Of a stretch of DNA of 64,000 nucleotides, positions 1 to 9,879 are shown in pieces. Under the pieces are notes generated by a model. That model saw only the letters and a list, made by a program, of their open reading frames with translations, had not been told where the DNA came from and ran no database searches. The first letter of the stretch is position 1; each line of letters starts with the position of its first letter. The position numbers were made by a program, and so were the translations under genes. Source of the DNA: Diphasiastrum complanatum (taxonomy: Eukaryota > Streptophyta > Lycopodiopsida > Lycopodiales > Lycopodiaceae); contig CM055104.1 of the NCBI GenBank assembly GCA_029204225.1, forward strand, positions 44,695,835 to 44,759,834. The letters run 5' to 3'.

Positions 1-881
1 CATTTCCGATTCGAATCGGGACCGGTCAATTCATTGATGAATCATGATTCATTCGCCAACAAATCGTGATTCATGGAAACACTACTCAAGACCCTCAATA
101 AAGGTCCTAGGACCCCTTTTGGCCTCCAAAGGGGACTGACCTAAACTGCCTCAGTAGTCTACTATTGCACCATCAGGTTTGCTTAGAGCCAAAACAAAAG
201 GGGGTGAGGAAGAAGTCGGCAAAACATTTCAAACGTTGGGAGGATTTTTCAAACATTTGAAATGCGTTTTAAATGTTTCACATTTGGACGTTTTAAATGT
301 TTCATTGTCATTATGCATGCAACTTACAGGCTCACTACAACCTACAATAGAAGATGCAGTTTAAAGACCTCATATTTTTCAATAAACAACAAAGAACTTG
401 AAATTTCTCAAATAAATTTAGGAAGGAATTTGAAATATTCTTCAATGTGGCAATCAAACGACTTATCCAGAAGCACATTTTCATAAATTCTCCATGTTTC
501 TAGGTTGGCTCTGTTGAGATTACAAACTCGCCGACGGACTCTTATTTATCCGGTTTAGATACTCATTCTTCACTAAAAAATCATAAGAGCTTCTTGTATC
601 ATTGTTTACAAAAAAAGATTGTATTGTTGCAATCCTACTGCATATTCCACATATAAAAGCCTTTTTCCAAAGTTTCCAAAGAAGATGTCAAATGAAAATG
701 TATCACTTTTCTTGTGCTCCAACTCTAATTCAGATGAACTCATGACGAGAGAAACAATAGCAAGTCTAACTACTTTAGCACACGAACACTTCACAGAAGA
801 TCATACAGACATTTGCCAAGACCATGAAACTGATAACTTTCCATATTTACAAAAACAATCCAGTTACAAAAAGTTTAATCT
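1..881. other. AT-rich flank, no gene recognised
   Basis: I see no convincing gene here. A perfect 14-bp palindrome lies at 6-19, and short imperfect copies of a gattca/tgaatc word crowd the first 80 bases. If the minus-strand gene at 882-2135 is spliced, this stretch would be the beginning of its next intron. I could not find a convincing downstream exon before the window edge. Confidence 0.5.
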
Positions 882-2135
882 TCAGGACAGGTTTTTGTTC
901 CATACCTGTAGGCAAGGTAAGCAATTGAGCTCACCTCGTACGCCCCCACATGGATGACCACAAACCAAGGTACGTGTGCAAGCCTCTTTCAATTTCTTCC
1001 TGCACTCTTCTTCCCCACAAATAGAAGCAGCAAGCCTTTGCACTGCAACTAGCTCACTTTTTTCCACACACCAACTAATGTCAACAGCCTCTTTTTCCAA
1101 CCAAATCTGCAATTCTTTGACAGATTTTGCAGAATCATCTGAAGCTTCTCGTTTTCTTGCATATACAGGATCCTGACAATACTTGCATCTAGCACTGTTT
1201 TTCTCTTCCAGAAGTTGCTCACAAGTTCTCCCTAAATGGTACGGACACTCCAAGCAAGATCCACAAAAGTTGACATGACAAATAGTACATCTGAAGCGGT
1301 TAACAGCTTTGTGGAGCAGTGCAGCTCTTGATAAAGGCCTTCTATTGCAGTCTAGCTCTGTAAAAGGAACTGTCCTATCTAACTCAGGGACTCCAGAAAG
1401 GGCTAAACCTGGAGGCAGCTCACTGGCAACTTTTTCAATCACAACATTGCAACCAGGGCATTTCACATAATCGGTAGTGGATTCAAAAAGAGCTAGGTTA
1501 GCTGCTTCCTGCCACTGCTGAAATGCTTTTGGTGCAAGGTGCTGAGCGTCTGCAAGGGAAAAAGTTCCTGTACACGATGGAGAAGGACAAGGAAAGGCAA
1601 CTCTAGCTCTGATGGAGTTGGCATCTTCGATCCTCTCTATGTAAGAAGTCCCATTTGATGTGGGCATAGTATTTTCTCCTTTCTTCAAACTCAAAGAATC
1701 ATCCGAGCCTGAAGAACAGACAGCCTTTTTTGTTCTATTCACAGTGATTGAAGCAGAACCCAAAGTATCATTTGGAGTGCATGTTGATGCCGTTGTTAGC
1801 AAATAATGTGTATACGAGCTGAGACAAGGCTTACAAAGCAGGCAAGAGCAACTTAACTCCGTAAAAATCAGGTCCAAAGAAACACTCCCACTACACAGCC
1901 TACAAAAAAACTGAGGATCCTCCTTAGCTTCAGGCACACCAGACGAGGCTATGCTTGAAGTTGACACAAAAGCGTAAGGGATTGGATCAGCCTGTATAAA
2001 AGCAGTCGCCCAATCTCCATCCTCATCCTCAAATTCTCCTTTCACAAAATTTAGTAAAAATTCTGCTTGTAAGGTAGACACCTCACTTGGTTTGGCAATC
2101 TGCTGCAACACAACTTCTGTTTGCAACAGGTCCAT
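882..2135 (-). CDS. RBR-like (RING1-IBR) zinc-binding protein, probable 5' exon of an E3 ubiquitin ligase gene
   Basis: The open frame encodes 417 residues. Seen in sequence: a RING1-like cysteine cluster at about 78-104 (FCRLC, CSCLLCKPC), a CPSPSC pair at 183-188, and an IBR-like cluster at 226-305 (KCPGC, then FRCTICHVNFCGSCLECPYH and RTC). A further C-x2-C lies at 317-320, and a C-x-H-x-C...CLPC cluster at 392-408. Known of the family: RBR ligases carry ubiquitin as a thioester on a RING2 cysteine after an E2 docks on RING1. I do not see a complete RING2, so the catalytic half may be in later exons. The coding DNA reads CTACAG then GTATGG on the minus strand (donor at about 905), so the exon may really be 906-2135 with the last seven residues intronic. 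The ATG is the first in the frame. An acidic segment (residues 32-41) precedes the zinc-binding core. The exact subfamily is not resolved. Confidence 0.72.
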   Translation of the reverse strand: MDLLQTEVVLQQIAKPSEVSTLQAEFLLNFVKGEFEDEDGDWATAFIQADPIPYAFVSTSSIASSGVPEAKEDPQFFCRLCSGSVSLDLIFTELSCSCLLCKPCLSSYTHYLLTTASTCTPNDTLGSASITVNRTKKAVCSSGSDDSLSLKKGENTMPTSNGTSYIERIEDANSIRARVAFPCPSPSCTGTFSLADAQHLAPKAFQQWQEAANLALFESTTDYVKCPGCNVVIEKVASELPPGLALSGVPELDRTVPFTELDCNRRPLSRAALLHKAVNRFRCTICHVNFCGSCLECPYHLGRTCEQLLEEKNSARCKYCQDPVYARKREASDDSAKSVKELQIWLEKEAVDISWCVEKSELVAVQRLAASICGEEECRKKLKEACTRTLVCGHPCGGVRGELNCLPCLQVWNKNLS

Positions 2136-4086
2136 CTTATATCTTGATCCAGTAAGAAAGAAGCTATTCCAGTCTCAGGCGAATTCTGGGAGAGCTTGTT
2201 GTAGCTCCAATAAAAAAAATCTACAAATTGAATGTTTTGTTAGCAGATTTCTCATGAACCACTGCTTCGGCGGATTTCATATGAACAATAGCTATGCAGA
2301 ACATATGAAAGCCCTAATTTCTGACGTAAGCAGACGCAATACTCCAGGAGTTGATGGTGCTTAGCTGAGAAGCCTAGGAATAAGAAAGCAGGAATTTAAG
2401 TCCATAACGTAATCCTCTTAGATCAATCATGTGTTCACAGATGTTCAGGGTATTGATTAAAGACCTAAAAGGGGTTAAGAATTGCAAACAGAATTCTTCA
2501 ACAGACATGGGCTATAATAGGGGATGGCAAAACAGGAGCATCAAAATCATTAATTCCTTCTCACTTTGATGGTAGCAGGGCAGAAACCCATGTACCAGAA
2601 TGGCGCAATCACGAAGTGCTTTCCTTCTCACACATCAATCTTCAAAAACACAAGTGATTCAATCTTCAATACAAAGGCAACCAGAGTTGCGAAAGTGATT
2701 GTCAGCAACCTTTGAGCTTCTGATCTGTGCACAAATTCTGCCCAAACAAGCAGCCAGCCCCAACCCACCACGCGTATTTGCTCTCCTCCTTCCTTGCTTA
2801 CTTGTAAAGGGTGAGGAAAGAGCAAAGAAGGAAGGCGGAAGGCGGAAGGCGGAAGGGCTTCTTGCGATTCATGCTTTTTTGGCTTTGCTTTGCTTTTAAG
2901 AAGATTTTATATTCAGCTGAACCGAAGGAAGACAAGAAAAAACGCTTCATAAATATGCATGTGTGTGTGTGTGTTTTTTTTAGCTTTATTGGTTGCACTT
3001 TTATGCTACATTGAGGGAGTAAGTGGGCTTGGCTTTAATAACTAGGCTTACATGGCAAAGTTGGGAATCCTCTTAGGGCCGTTTCGGACTAGGTGCAACT
3101 CCCTTTGCCCTCTGTTTTCTCTTGTCGCTCATTGTTTTTTAATCTCGCCAAATGAATTCACGGACTAGGTGCAACTCCCTTTGCCCTCTGTTTTCTCTTG
3201 TCGCTCCTTGTTTTTTAATCTCGCCAAATGAATTCACGGGCAATGGACCCTCGTTCTTTTCTCCCTAGACCAACGAGAGAACTCCATTTTAAATCTAGGA
3301 TGTACCGGGGAATGTAGTGTGAAATGGGTCTTAGAGTCTATTTCCGTAGCTAAACCCAATCCATGGTTGCATCTGTTGGATTTCTATTCGAAATCAATCG
3401 TTAAGGTGTTTGCTGCAAAGCTTTACATCTGTAAAGTACTCAGGGGTCGCAACGTCAAAATACCTTAGAGTCCAATTTTAGGGTTGAAAATGCATGCAAG
3501 GGTCAAAATAGCCTGGAGTTGAAACTCAACTCGACTCAGGTCAAAATTTAATATTGACTTGACTTGCCAACCCAACGATTCGATTCGACTCGACACTCAA
3601 TTTTTAGAGTCAAAATAAAAAAGGATCGTCAAGGTCGAAATAAATGGTCACCTTCAACCAATAATGACCTTCTTGTAGATCTACACAAATTCTTTCAACG
3701 GACGTTCTACTACAATTAACCATAGATGAGAGGAAGTAGTGACTACTACTAAGTAGTCTTATAAATCAATTCAGGATGTAATTAACATTTTTATATAAAT
3801 AAAAAGTCCATTGCCTCCATTAGGAGGGGCGCATGGCACTCTTCCAAGAGTGCAAATGATACCCATTGTACATTCATGTTTTCTATAACAGTTTCATAGT
3901 AGCCAATGTTTCTACCATTAGTGAATCTCAGTAGCTAGAGATTCTATCTTTGGTGAATTAACCCAATGATTGTTGTGATGTTATTTTTTGTACATCCAGT
4001 GATTTATGTATTGAGTCTAGTTGCGCTCCATCACAACTATTTTGCATATTGCTATCATAAGTTTATTGTTTAATCTTGGACCGCCT
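2136..4086. other. Intergenic region upstream of the RBR-like gene
   Basis: No gene recognised. The first few hundred bases should contain the promoter and 5' leader of the minus-strand gene at 882-2135, but I cannot point to a clear TATA box. Small repeats inside are three and a half copies of a 7-base GGCGGAA unit at about 2830-2855 and a (GT)7 run at 2961-2974. A 76-bp tandem duplication is listed separately. The segment 3500-3640 is rich in gactcgact-type words. Confidence 0.5.
3085..3236. repeat. 76-bp tandem duplication
   Basis: Two head-to-tail copies, 3085-3160 and 3161-3236, each beginning cggactaggtgcaactccct and ending aatgaattca. By eye they differ at one base (gctcattg versus gctccttg), so the duplication is recent relative to the decayed transposons around it. 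No coding role is apparent. Confidence 0.9.
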
Positions 4087-4115
4087 TAACGGGCCTTCAG
4101 CAACAACTCCACCAG

Positions 4116-4304
4116 ATGCTCTCTGAAAGAGCTACTAAGCAATCTCGCGGCCCACCGATGGCGGGGCTGCAGGCCTTGACTGATCAGGTGGCGCAGCTGA
4201 ACCAAGAGAGAGAAAAAGAGAGGAAAGAGAGTCAGGAACTAGTCCATCAGTTGACCGGCCAGCTCAAGAAAGCAGAGCAAGCAGCTCAATATCACCAACA
4301 GCAC
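4116..4304 (+). pseudogene. Coiled-coil ORF segment of unrecognised family (first part)
   Basis: A short open frame of about 63 residues, rich in Gln, Glu, Lys and Arg with heptad-like spacing (QVAQLNQEREKERKESQELV), predicted by eye to form a coiled coil. The frame is open upstream of the ATG for about ten codons. It stops where an LTR-derived fragment begins at about 4305, and a similar coiled-coil frame resumes at 4424. I read both as parts of one protein interrupted by an insertion. I do not recognise the family. It could be host or transposon-encoded. Confidence 0.45.
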
Positions 4305-4423
4305 GTATAAACTTTCTATTAGACCGTTTTTGCATCTAGCAGCTGATTGTAACGGGAGAGTTGTTCCGCAATATTCCTGCTCTCTTCTGCATTCATGTTC
4401 TTCTATCTCCCTTGCCCCATCAG
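4305..4423 (+). mobile_element. LTR-derived fragment (end of the 36.1 kb copia LTR) interrupting a coiled-coil ORF
   Basis: About 110 bases here match, with few differences, the reverse complement of 36112-36222, the 3' end of the long copia LTR. Shared words include gcatctagcagctgattgta and ttctatctcccttgccccat. The match ends at catcag, exactly at the LTR end in the copia copy. The fragment begins near GT (4305) and ends in a pyrimidine-rich run plus CAG (4421-4423), so it superficially resembles a 119-bp intron. The reading phases on the two sides do not join cleanly, however. Insertion of an LTR remnant is the simpler reading. Confidence 0.7.
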
Positions 4424-4650
4424 GAAGCGCGCCGAATATTACAAGGACCACTCTGGTCGTGTGCTGCAAACTTACCAAGATCAGAGAAGGCTTAATGACG
4501 ATGAGCTCCACACTAAAGATACCGAGCTGGCCACCCTACATGGCGCGCTCCAAGAAGATGAGCAAGCGCTCCAGGCAGCAAAAGGCCAATTAAGAATCCT
4601 CAAAAAACATTTCAACGCCATTCTAGAGTTTTCCACTGCTCTAGATAGTA
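4424..4650 (+). pseudogene. Coiled-coil ORF segment (second part)
   Basis: The frame resumes immediately after the LTR fragment (KRAEYYKDHSGRVLQTYQ, then a Glu/Gln/Leu-rich helix up to about 4620). The helical, charged composition matches the segment at 4116-4304. After about 4645 the translation turns hydrophobic and low in complexity, suggesting intron or noncoding sequence. Function unknown. Confidence 0.45.
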
Positions 4651-4817
4651 ATTTACCTTTTATTTTTCAATATTTGATTAGACTAGCTTTTTATTATTTC
4701 TCTCTACCTTTCCCGGCTTCCCCCCTCTCTAATTCGTATCTCATTCATATTTATCAGATTGCATCGGAGGCCAATAAACATATATTTTTGTTTTTGTCGT
4801 CCTTATTGGCTTTATCC

Positions 4818-5140
4818 AGGTTAAGGATTTCGGCTATTTTTGTGATATTTTCAAAAATCCTGCGTTCCGATTTGTAGCCGACCTTTGTGCCATCATTAAT
4901 TTTCCACACGATCGACGCGTCCAATTGGAGCTAGATCATATGCATCAACTCCCCCCTCCCCCCCCCCCCCCCCTTCCGCCCTCTTGGTTCCACGTTCGTT
5001 TATCCCTTCATCTCAGAACACCAGCAGGTATGGTATGCGCCAGAATACCAACCAACAGGTTCAGACAGGCCTTCTGATGCCCTTGCAAAGCATATTAAAC
5101 ACTGCCATACCGTCGTCGCCACTTCGCGTCCTGTATTATG
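4818..5140 (+). pseudogene. Further segment of the same unrecognised ORF, frame broken at a poly-C run
   Basis: After a pyrimidine-rich stretch ending in CAG (about 4818-4820), one frame reads VKDFGYFCDIF and continues to a run of prolines encoded by 16 consecutive C (4958-4973). Beyond the C run the protein-like signal moves to another frame (SEHQQVWYAPEYQ to about 5138). It then moves again into the long frame that ends at 6333. A C-run length change is the obvious cause of the first shift. Either a pseudogene or sequence error in the homopolymer would explain this. Confidence 0.4.
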
Positions 5141-6333
5141 ACTGCCACCAATATCATCCAGCCACGCTCATCATTTGTTATAACGCGACCTTGGCACATT
5201 ATAATGCCATTGTCCAAGATCCATCCATCAAGCATCTGTGCCAGATTTCTGACTTTTCATTCATCGAATCTGCCTCCACATTTGACTACCACCAACTTCA
5301 GCTAACTTTTCCTCACTTCGACCTCCAAACTGGAGGAGACCGAACCTTTGACCAAGATCTTCAGTACGCCTCACAGGCCGATGACACCTTCTCCCTTACA
5401 ATTGATTCTAATATGCCCTCTCTCGAGCTCGCCACTCCTCCTCATGCCATCTCACCATCTCAAGCAACTTCACCACCTCGCGCCAATTCTCCTCCTCATG
5501 CTTCTTCGCCACCTCTCACCTCTTCTTCACCCATCAAATTCGATCCTCCATCCACCTCCTCAGTTCCTCCCAACCCTGTCGACAATCTTGCTGACCTTGT
5601 GGTGGTACACAAGCACTGGTACCACAAAGTCTTCTCGGTACCTGACTCAGAGCAGCCGGCCCTCTTCAAAAGGAAATATTCAGACATCACTACCAGAGGC
5701 AGCTATACACTACCAGGAAAGCTCGAGGAGCTACTCAAAAAGAAGCCAGCCGATATCCTTTCACTCTTGCATCCTCAACCAGAGTGGAGAAAGGCGGCAC
5801 TTTTACACAACCCCGAGCTCATCAAAGAATATCTTACGGCTCCGACGGCGTTACGGGAAGATCCAGCATACCATTTGCTGCCCCGAAGACGGTCATGGTC
5901 TGCACTCAAAACTCCAAGTGTAGGAGCTTACAATTGGCTGATCATTAAGTCTATGAAAGGTTGGAGCACAATGGTCGATTTCCAAAGAGCCCTCAACCGA
6001 TTCCTCACTGATGCGGCTAATTCACCAGACCCGATTGTTTTGGAGGCCTACTACAATGTGGAGACCCTTCTGACGGCTGCCAAAGTCAAGACCAAGTGGT
6101 ATTTCTATTTTGGAGAGTATTGCTTTGACCCCAGTCTGACTTTCAAGACGACAGCAGTAGTGGATCAACTACCTCTATACCGGACCTACCATCGACTATC
6201 GTCCACATCATTTGTCAATATAGCCCGGTTGGAAAGATGGTATACTACACAGTTTTGGAAAAACATGCACCCGACGTTCGGCCCAATTCGCTCACAATCC
6301 ATCCATCGCAGCCCCGATTTGTCCGCACGGTAG
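4984..6333 (+). CDS. Unrecognised 449-codon ORF with proline-rich linker
   Basis: Longest unbroken plus-strand frame outside the PUS1-like gene. It has no early ATG at 4984 (a TTG is the first codon), and coding character starts nearer 5130, so the true start is unclear. Domains seen: an N-terminal region of unknown fold, a Pro/Ser/Ala-rich linker at roughly residues 150-200 with repeated SPP/PPHA words, and a C-terminal half (about 205-440) rich in Trp and Tyr (HKHWYHK, KWYFYFGEYCFD) that looks globular. The base composition is richer in C than its surroundings. Near 6290 a second frame becomes protein-like (RTVAQTHRQLRDTEDAQ) and ends at a stop near 6400, hinting at another frameshift close to the C terminus. 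I see no zinc knuckle, protease, RT or integrase motif. It may be a lineage-specific host gene or an unusual transposon protein. Confidence 0.5.
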   Translation: MVPRSFIPSSQNTSRYGMRQNTNQQVQTGLLMPLQSILNTAIPSSPLRVLYYDCHQYHPATLIICYNATLAHYNAIVQDPSIKHLCQISDFSFIESASTFDYHQLQLTFPHFDLQTGGDRTFDQDLQYASQADDTFSLTIDSNMPSLELATPPHAISPSQATSPPRANSPPHASSPPLTSSSPIKFDPPSTSSVPPNPVDNLADLVVVHKHWYHKVFSVPDSEQPALFKRKYSDITTRGSYTLPGKLEELLKKKPADILSLLHPQPEWRKAALLHNPELIKEYLTAPTALREDPAYHLLPRRRSWSALKTPSVGAYNWLIIKSMKGWSTMVDFQRALNRFLTDAANSPDPIVLEAYYNVETLLTAAKVKTKWYFYFGEYCFDPSLTFKTTAVVDQLPLYRTYHRLSSTSFVNIARLERWYTTQFWKNMHPTFGPIRSQSIHRSPDLSAR

Positions 6334-6426
6334 CACAAACCCATCGCCAACTTCGCGACACCGAAGATGCCCAGGGCAAACAGCTGAAAAAGGGTCAATA
6401 GGGCAACTCTCGCAACTTGTATCTTT

Positions 6427-6554
<128 letters not shown>

Positions 6555-6894
6555 CCAAAAAAAACATCCCAAGAGTCAATTTTATTTTTATTGTTTTTTG
6601 CCATTACCTCCTTTTTCTCTTTCTTATTTCTTCCCCTGTATACATACCTTTATTCCCATGTACATATCCCTCAATTTTAATTTTTGTTTTTCATTATTAC
6701 CTACTCTCTCGTTCTAATTTTCTTTTATTCTCCCTTATTCCCCCTGTACATATACCTTCTTTGTTTTCCCCTACTACAGCTCAACTTTGTTGCCAAAAAA
6801 TTTTCACCACGTTTTCCGATGACTCTTTTTCCCTTTTGTCCCTCTTTCGCCACGATTTCACATCCATGCACGGCAACGCCAAAGACATACGCAG

Positions 6895-7103
6895 GTGCCA
6901 AGGGATTGTCACCAAAATTGCAATGGAGGCATCTTAGAATATTTTGGTGAAGATTCCTTTAACAATGATTCTGGTAAAGATTCTTCTAACGGATTACATG
7001 ATGTTCGTGTGAGCTATGGGGGGATTGTATCATTCAATTCGAATATGGAGGAATCAAAACTCAGAAAGATGATTTCAAGAAAGGATTTGAAGCAATATCG
7101 CAG
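6895..7103 (+). other. Exon-like segment of unknown gene
   Basis: A 209-base open stretch is bounded by an acceptor-like cgcag (6890-6894) and a donor-like CAG|GTATGC (7101-7109). It is preceded by about 300 bases of T/C-rich DNA, as expected upstream of an acceptor. The frame starting at 6895 encodes about 69 residues (VPRDCHQNCNGG... ending LKQYRR), acidic in the middle and basic at the end. I do not recognise it. It could be an internal exon of the ORF cluster to the left, a captured gene fragment, or chance. Confidence 0.3.
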
Positions 7104-7202
7104 GTATGCCCCTCTCATTTACTTTTACTGAACCATCTGTGACTGTGAACAACCTCATACTGTTCCATTGCTAGTCATTGCATGCTAAAAAATGTGTTGA
7201 TT

Positions 7203-7352
7203 ATATGGCTTAAGGGAGGATTCTTGTTGCCTATTGCGATTTGGTAGCATGATTTTCATTATCACTCAATGAATATGTGGCTTAAGGGAGGTTGGCCAAC
7301 GATCTGTTGCCTATCACATTTTGGTAGCATGATTTTCATGATCACTCAATGA
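7203..7352. repeat. Imperfect tandem repeat, about 70-80 bp, two copies
   Basis: Copy 1 (about 7203-7272) and copy 2 (about 7273-7352) share ggcttaagggagg, ttggtagcatgattttcat and atcactcaatga. They differ by a roughly 10-base insertion and several substitutions. Noncoding. Confidence 0.75.
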
Positions 7353-8115
7353 ACAATAATGAATGATTGTACCTTCATACATATTAGATGGGCCGCCATC
7401 CTAAAACGCGATGGACCGCATTTTGTCTTCTAATTTCAGAAAGTAATCAAGTGCTTAGGCTTGCATTTCATAAGAAGTATACATATTCCGCTCATAAATA
7501 CCTTTGTTGGCCGCCCTACGTTTGCTCGTTGATGGCCTTTGACCCTTCTGTTTGCCTCGCTGAGGTTTTTTGATAATCATGATAGTCGTGTATATGATAA
7601 TGATATGAATACGTACATATGTACGAATACTATCACTACATACAGTTGCTTATTGCTTATGGCTATAATAAAGGAAGCGTTTATGAGGCACTTGTAATAA
7701 TGATAGCTATGAACACTAGGATAACCATTGCAACAAATGCCTTCTATCGTTGGCTGGAATGCTAGTAAGGTGATAATATACTACCAATACATGATAAAAT
7801 TGTAAACCTCTTATGATGATTCATGCTTGACTGATCCATTACTGTTCTGGGAACGTGATAAGACTTGCAAGAAAGCTACACAAGCGTTAATCTTGTTCTT
7901 TTGGTTTGAAATCCTTAGTATGTAAGGAGCCCACTAAGAACCCCTCGGCACCATAGTTACCAATGTTCCTTCACATCACTTACCATCTGCGACGCCACAA
8001 TGTTCATTTTTTTAATACCATTGCCATTCCATGTTCCATCCCTTCTTGACACTATTTTTCATTTGTATCAGTATTTTAATCTTGTTTGTTTGTTATATCC
8101 ACCTGTTAGACCCAT
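7353..8115. other. AT-rich stretch without a recognised gene
   Basis: No coding signal recognised. The last 200 bases (taaatccatctgctact-type sequence) resemble the leader before the related gag remnant near 54.0 kb, so this is probably the untranslated leader of the gypsy-type element that follows. Confidence 0.4.
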
Positions 8116-9775
8116 TTGTTAAATCCATCTGCTACTCCACTTTTTGTTCGTAATTTTTCATCCATACTGATCAAATTTTTATTTGCTCTTTTCTTTTTTC
8201 GTTTAAAAAAAAAATGGGACACCATATTTGTACAGCTCTTGAAGCAATCTCTTACATCGAGACTACACTGCATTCTAGCCATGACTACCAAGTTTGTCAT
8301 ATTAGCTTCATTTGAGATGTTCCCTGATGAGACAATTCAACAATACACCAGACGACTGTACAATATGGTGAAAGACAATGATCTACTGAGCCTAGAGACC
8401 ATAATGAAGAACTACTATATCAGACTACTCGACAAGATCAAGTCTGGTATGAGAAGTTCGCATCCTATACTTCATTGCCACAAATTTGTCAAGATGCGGT
8501 CATTATGGAGAATATTATCTTAAGGAAGAGAGTAGATCACTCCTATCCAATGTAGAAATATCAGACGGGAAATCAGAAAAAATATGAACGTTCAACGCTA
8601 GTGAAGCACACAAGAGAGAAAGTCTATGAATCATCTGGGAGTGTAACAGGATCTAGCGGATCAAGTGCAACAAAAGACCACAAACCTAGTACTTCAAGTT
8701 CCGGATGTCATCAAACTCAAGCTCACACGGCAAAGTTTCTTGAGAAGGACCAATGTACATACTATTTTGAGGATCATCCAAGTACAAGATGTCCGATCAA
8801 GAAATCGTGCTTCGTACAAAGAAAGAATGCAAAGTAGCAAGTTCGACAACAAGATCTAGCAGTTCGAAGGTCAAAAATAAAACCAAGCCTACAAGGAATT
8901 CACCAAGCGGATGGATGTCAAAGCCATATATCTAAATCACAAGTTTCTCCAACGAAAAGTGGCCAAGTGGAAGTATTGGTCATATCATCTTGCATGTCAC
9001 TGAACTCAAAAGAAGACCATAATAGCCTACCAGTTTATTTTGTGAAAGATCCTAAGGGATGTCCATTACTTGTGTATGCTTATCAACTCAGAGGACATGG
9101 TATACTGCACATGGTACGATGCTTTGGATGCGGAGGAAGACATTGTCGAGCCGAATGTCCACATCGAGGTGATCCATCAACATTCGAACCTATGTGTGGA
9201 CAATGCAAAGGTAACCATCCATGCTTGGATTGTCCAGTGTGGAACTCACAAGGAGGCATTTGGTATATGTAGATCAACATGCACTTGTGTTGTCCAATTC
9301 ACATACAAACTTAATGTGCTATAAGTGAAAAATCTTAGTGCCACATGGGTATGAAAAAAGTGAGAAAGAAGTCAATTTGACAAAAGTTTCAAAGTACACA
9401 GATGCACTCATCACCAAACCGACAACAACATCACAAAAGACAAGGCTGGTAGAATCTATCAAGCTGATGGTAGCTGAGGAAGTCATGAAATTGGCAACCG
9501 ACGAAGTCCAACGGATTTTACCAAGTCTCTTGGCACAATCATTGCAAAGATTTCTTGTTGTTGAATTACAAAGGGAGCCTGTGTCAACATAGCAACTTGA
9601 AGACAACTCAACACAAAGTACGAGTAAAAGGGCGATCACAGCCTTCAATTGGGAAGTGCAATACCAAGGGAGAGGCTAAGATTGATGATTTCCCTTCAAT
9701 GAGCAAGATTCAACCAAAGTCTAATTGTTCCAAAAAGCAACAGACCACAACACAATGCCAAATCCGGGTATAGCA
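8116..9775 (+). mobile_element. Decayed gypsy-type gag remnant with CCHC zinc knuckle (copy A)
   Basis: Broken plus-strand frames encode a gag-like N-terminal region (8240-8520, with IQQYTRRLYNMVKDND) and a cysteine-rich zone at about 9108-9245. That zone holds CFGCGGRHCRAECP, a CX2CX3HX4C zinc knuckle of the type that binds RNA in Gag, followed by a second cysteine cluster CGQCKGNHPCLDC. The same two clusters, in the same order and spacing, recur at 55050-55170, so the two loci are copies of one family. Several stops and frame changes separate the pieces. No protease or RT follows; the copia fragment at 9.88 kb is unrelated. Confidence 0.7.
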
Positions 9776-9879
9776 TTGGGTTGGGCTTATACACACAGCC
9801 CTCGCACTTATTGCTCTACATGTACAGTGTACTATGGTGGGGTGCATTTGTCAAAGGACCAATGTCCCCAGACCAAGTA

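Noticed and set aside
619-957. 112-codon plus-strand frame
   Set aside because: Overlaps the end of the minus-strand gene, has low-complexity composition and no recognisable domain.
2092-2364. 90-codon plus-strand frame opposite the start of the RBR-like gene
   Set aside because: It overlaps the opposite-strand coding exon and its leader, with no motif or plausible context.
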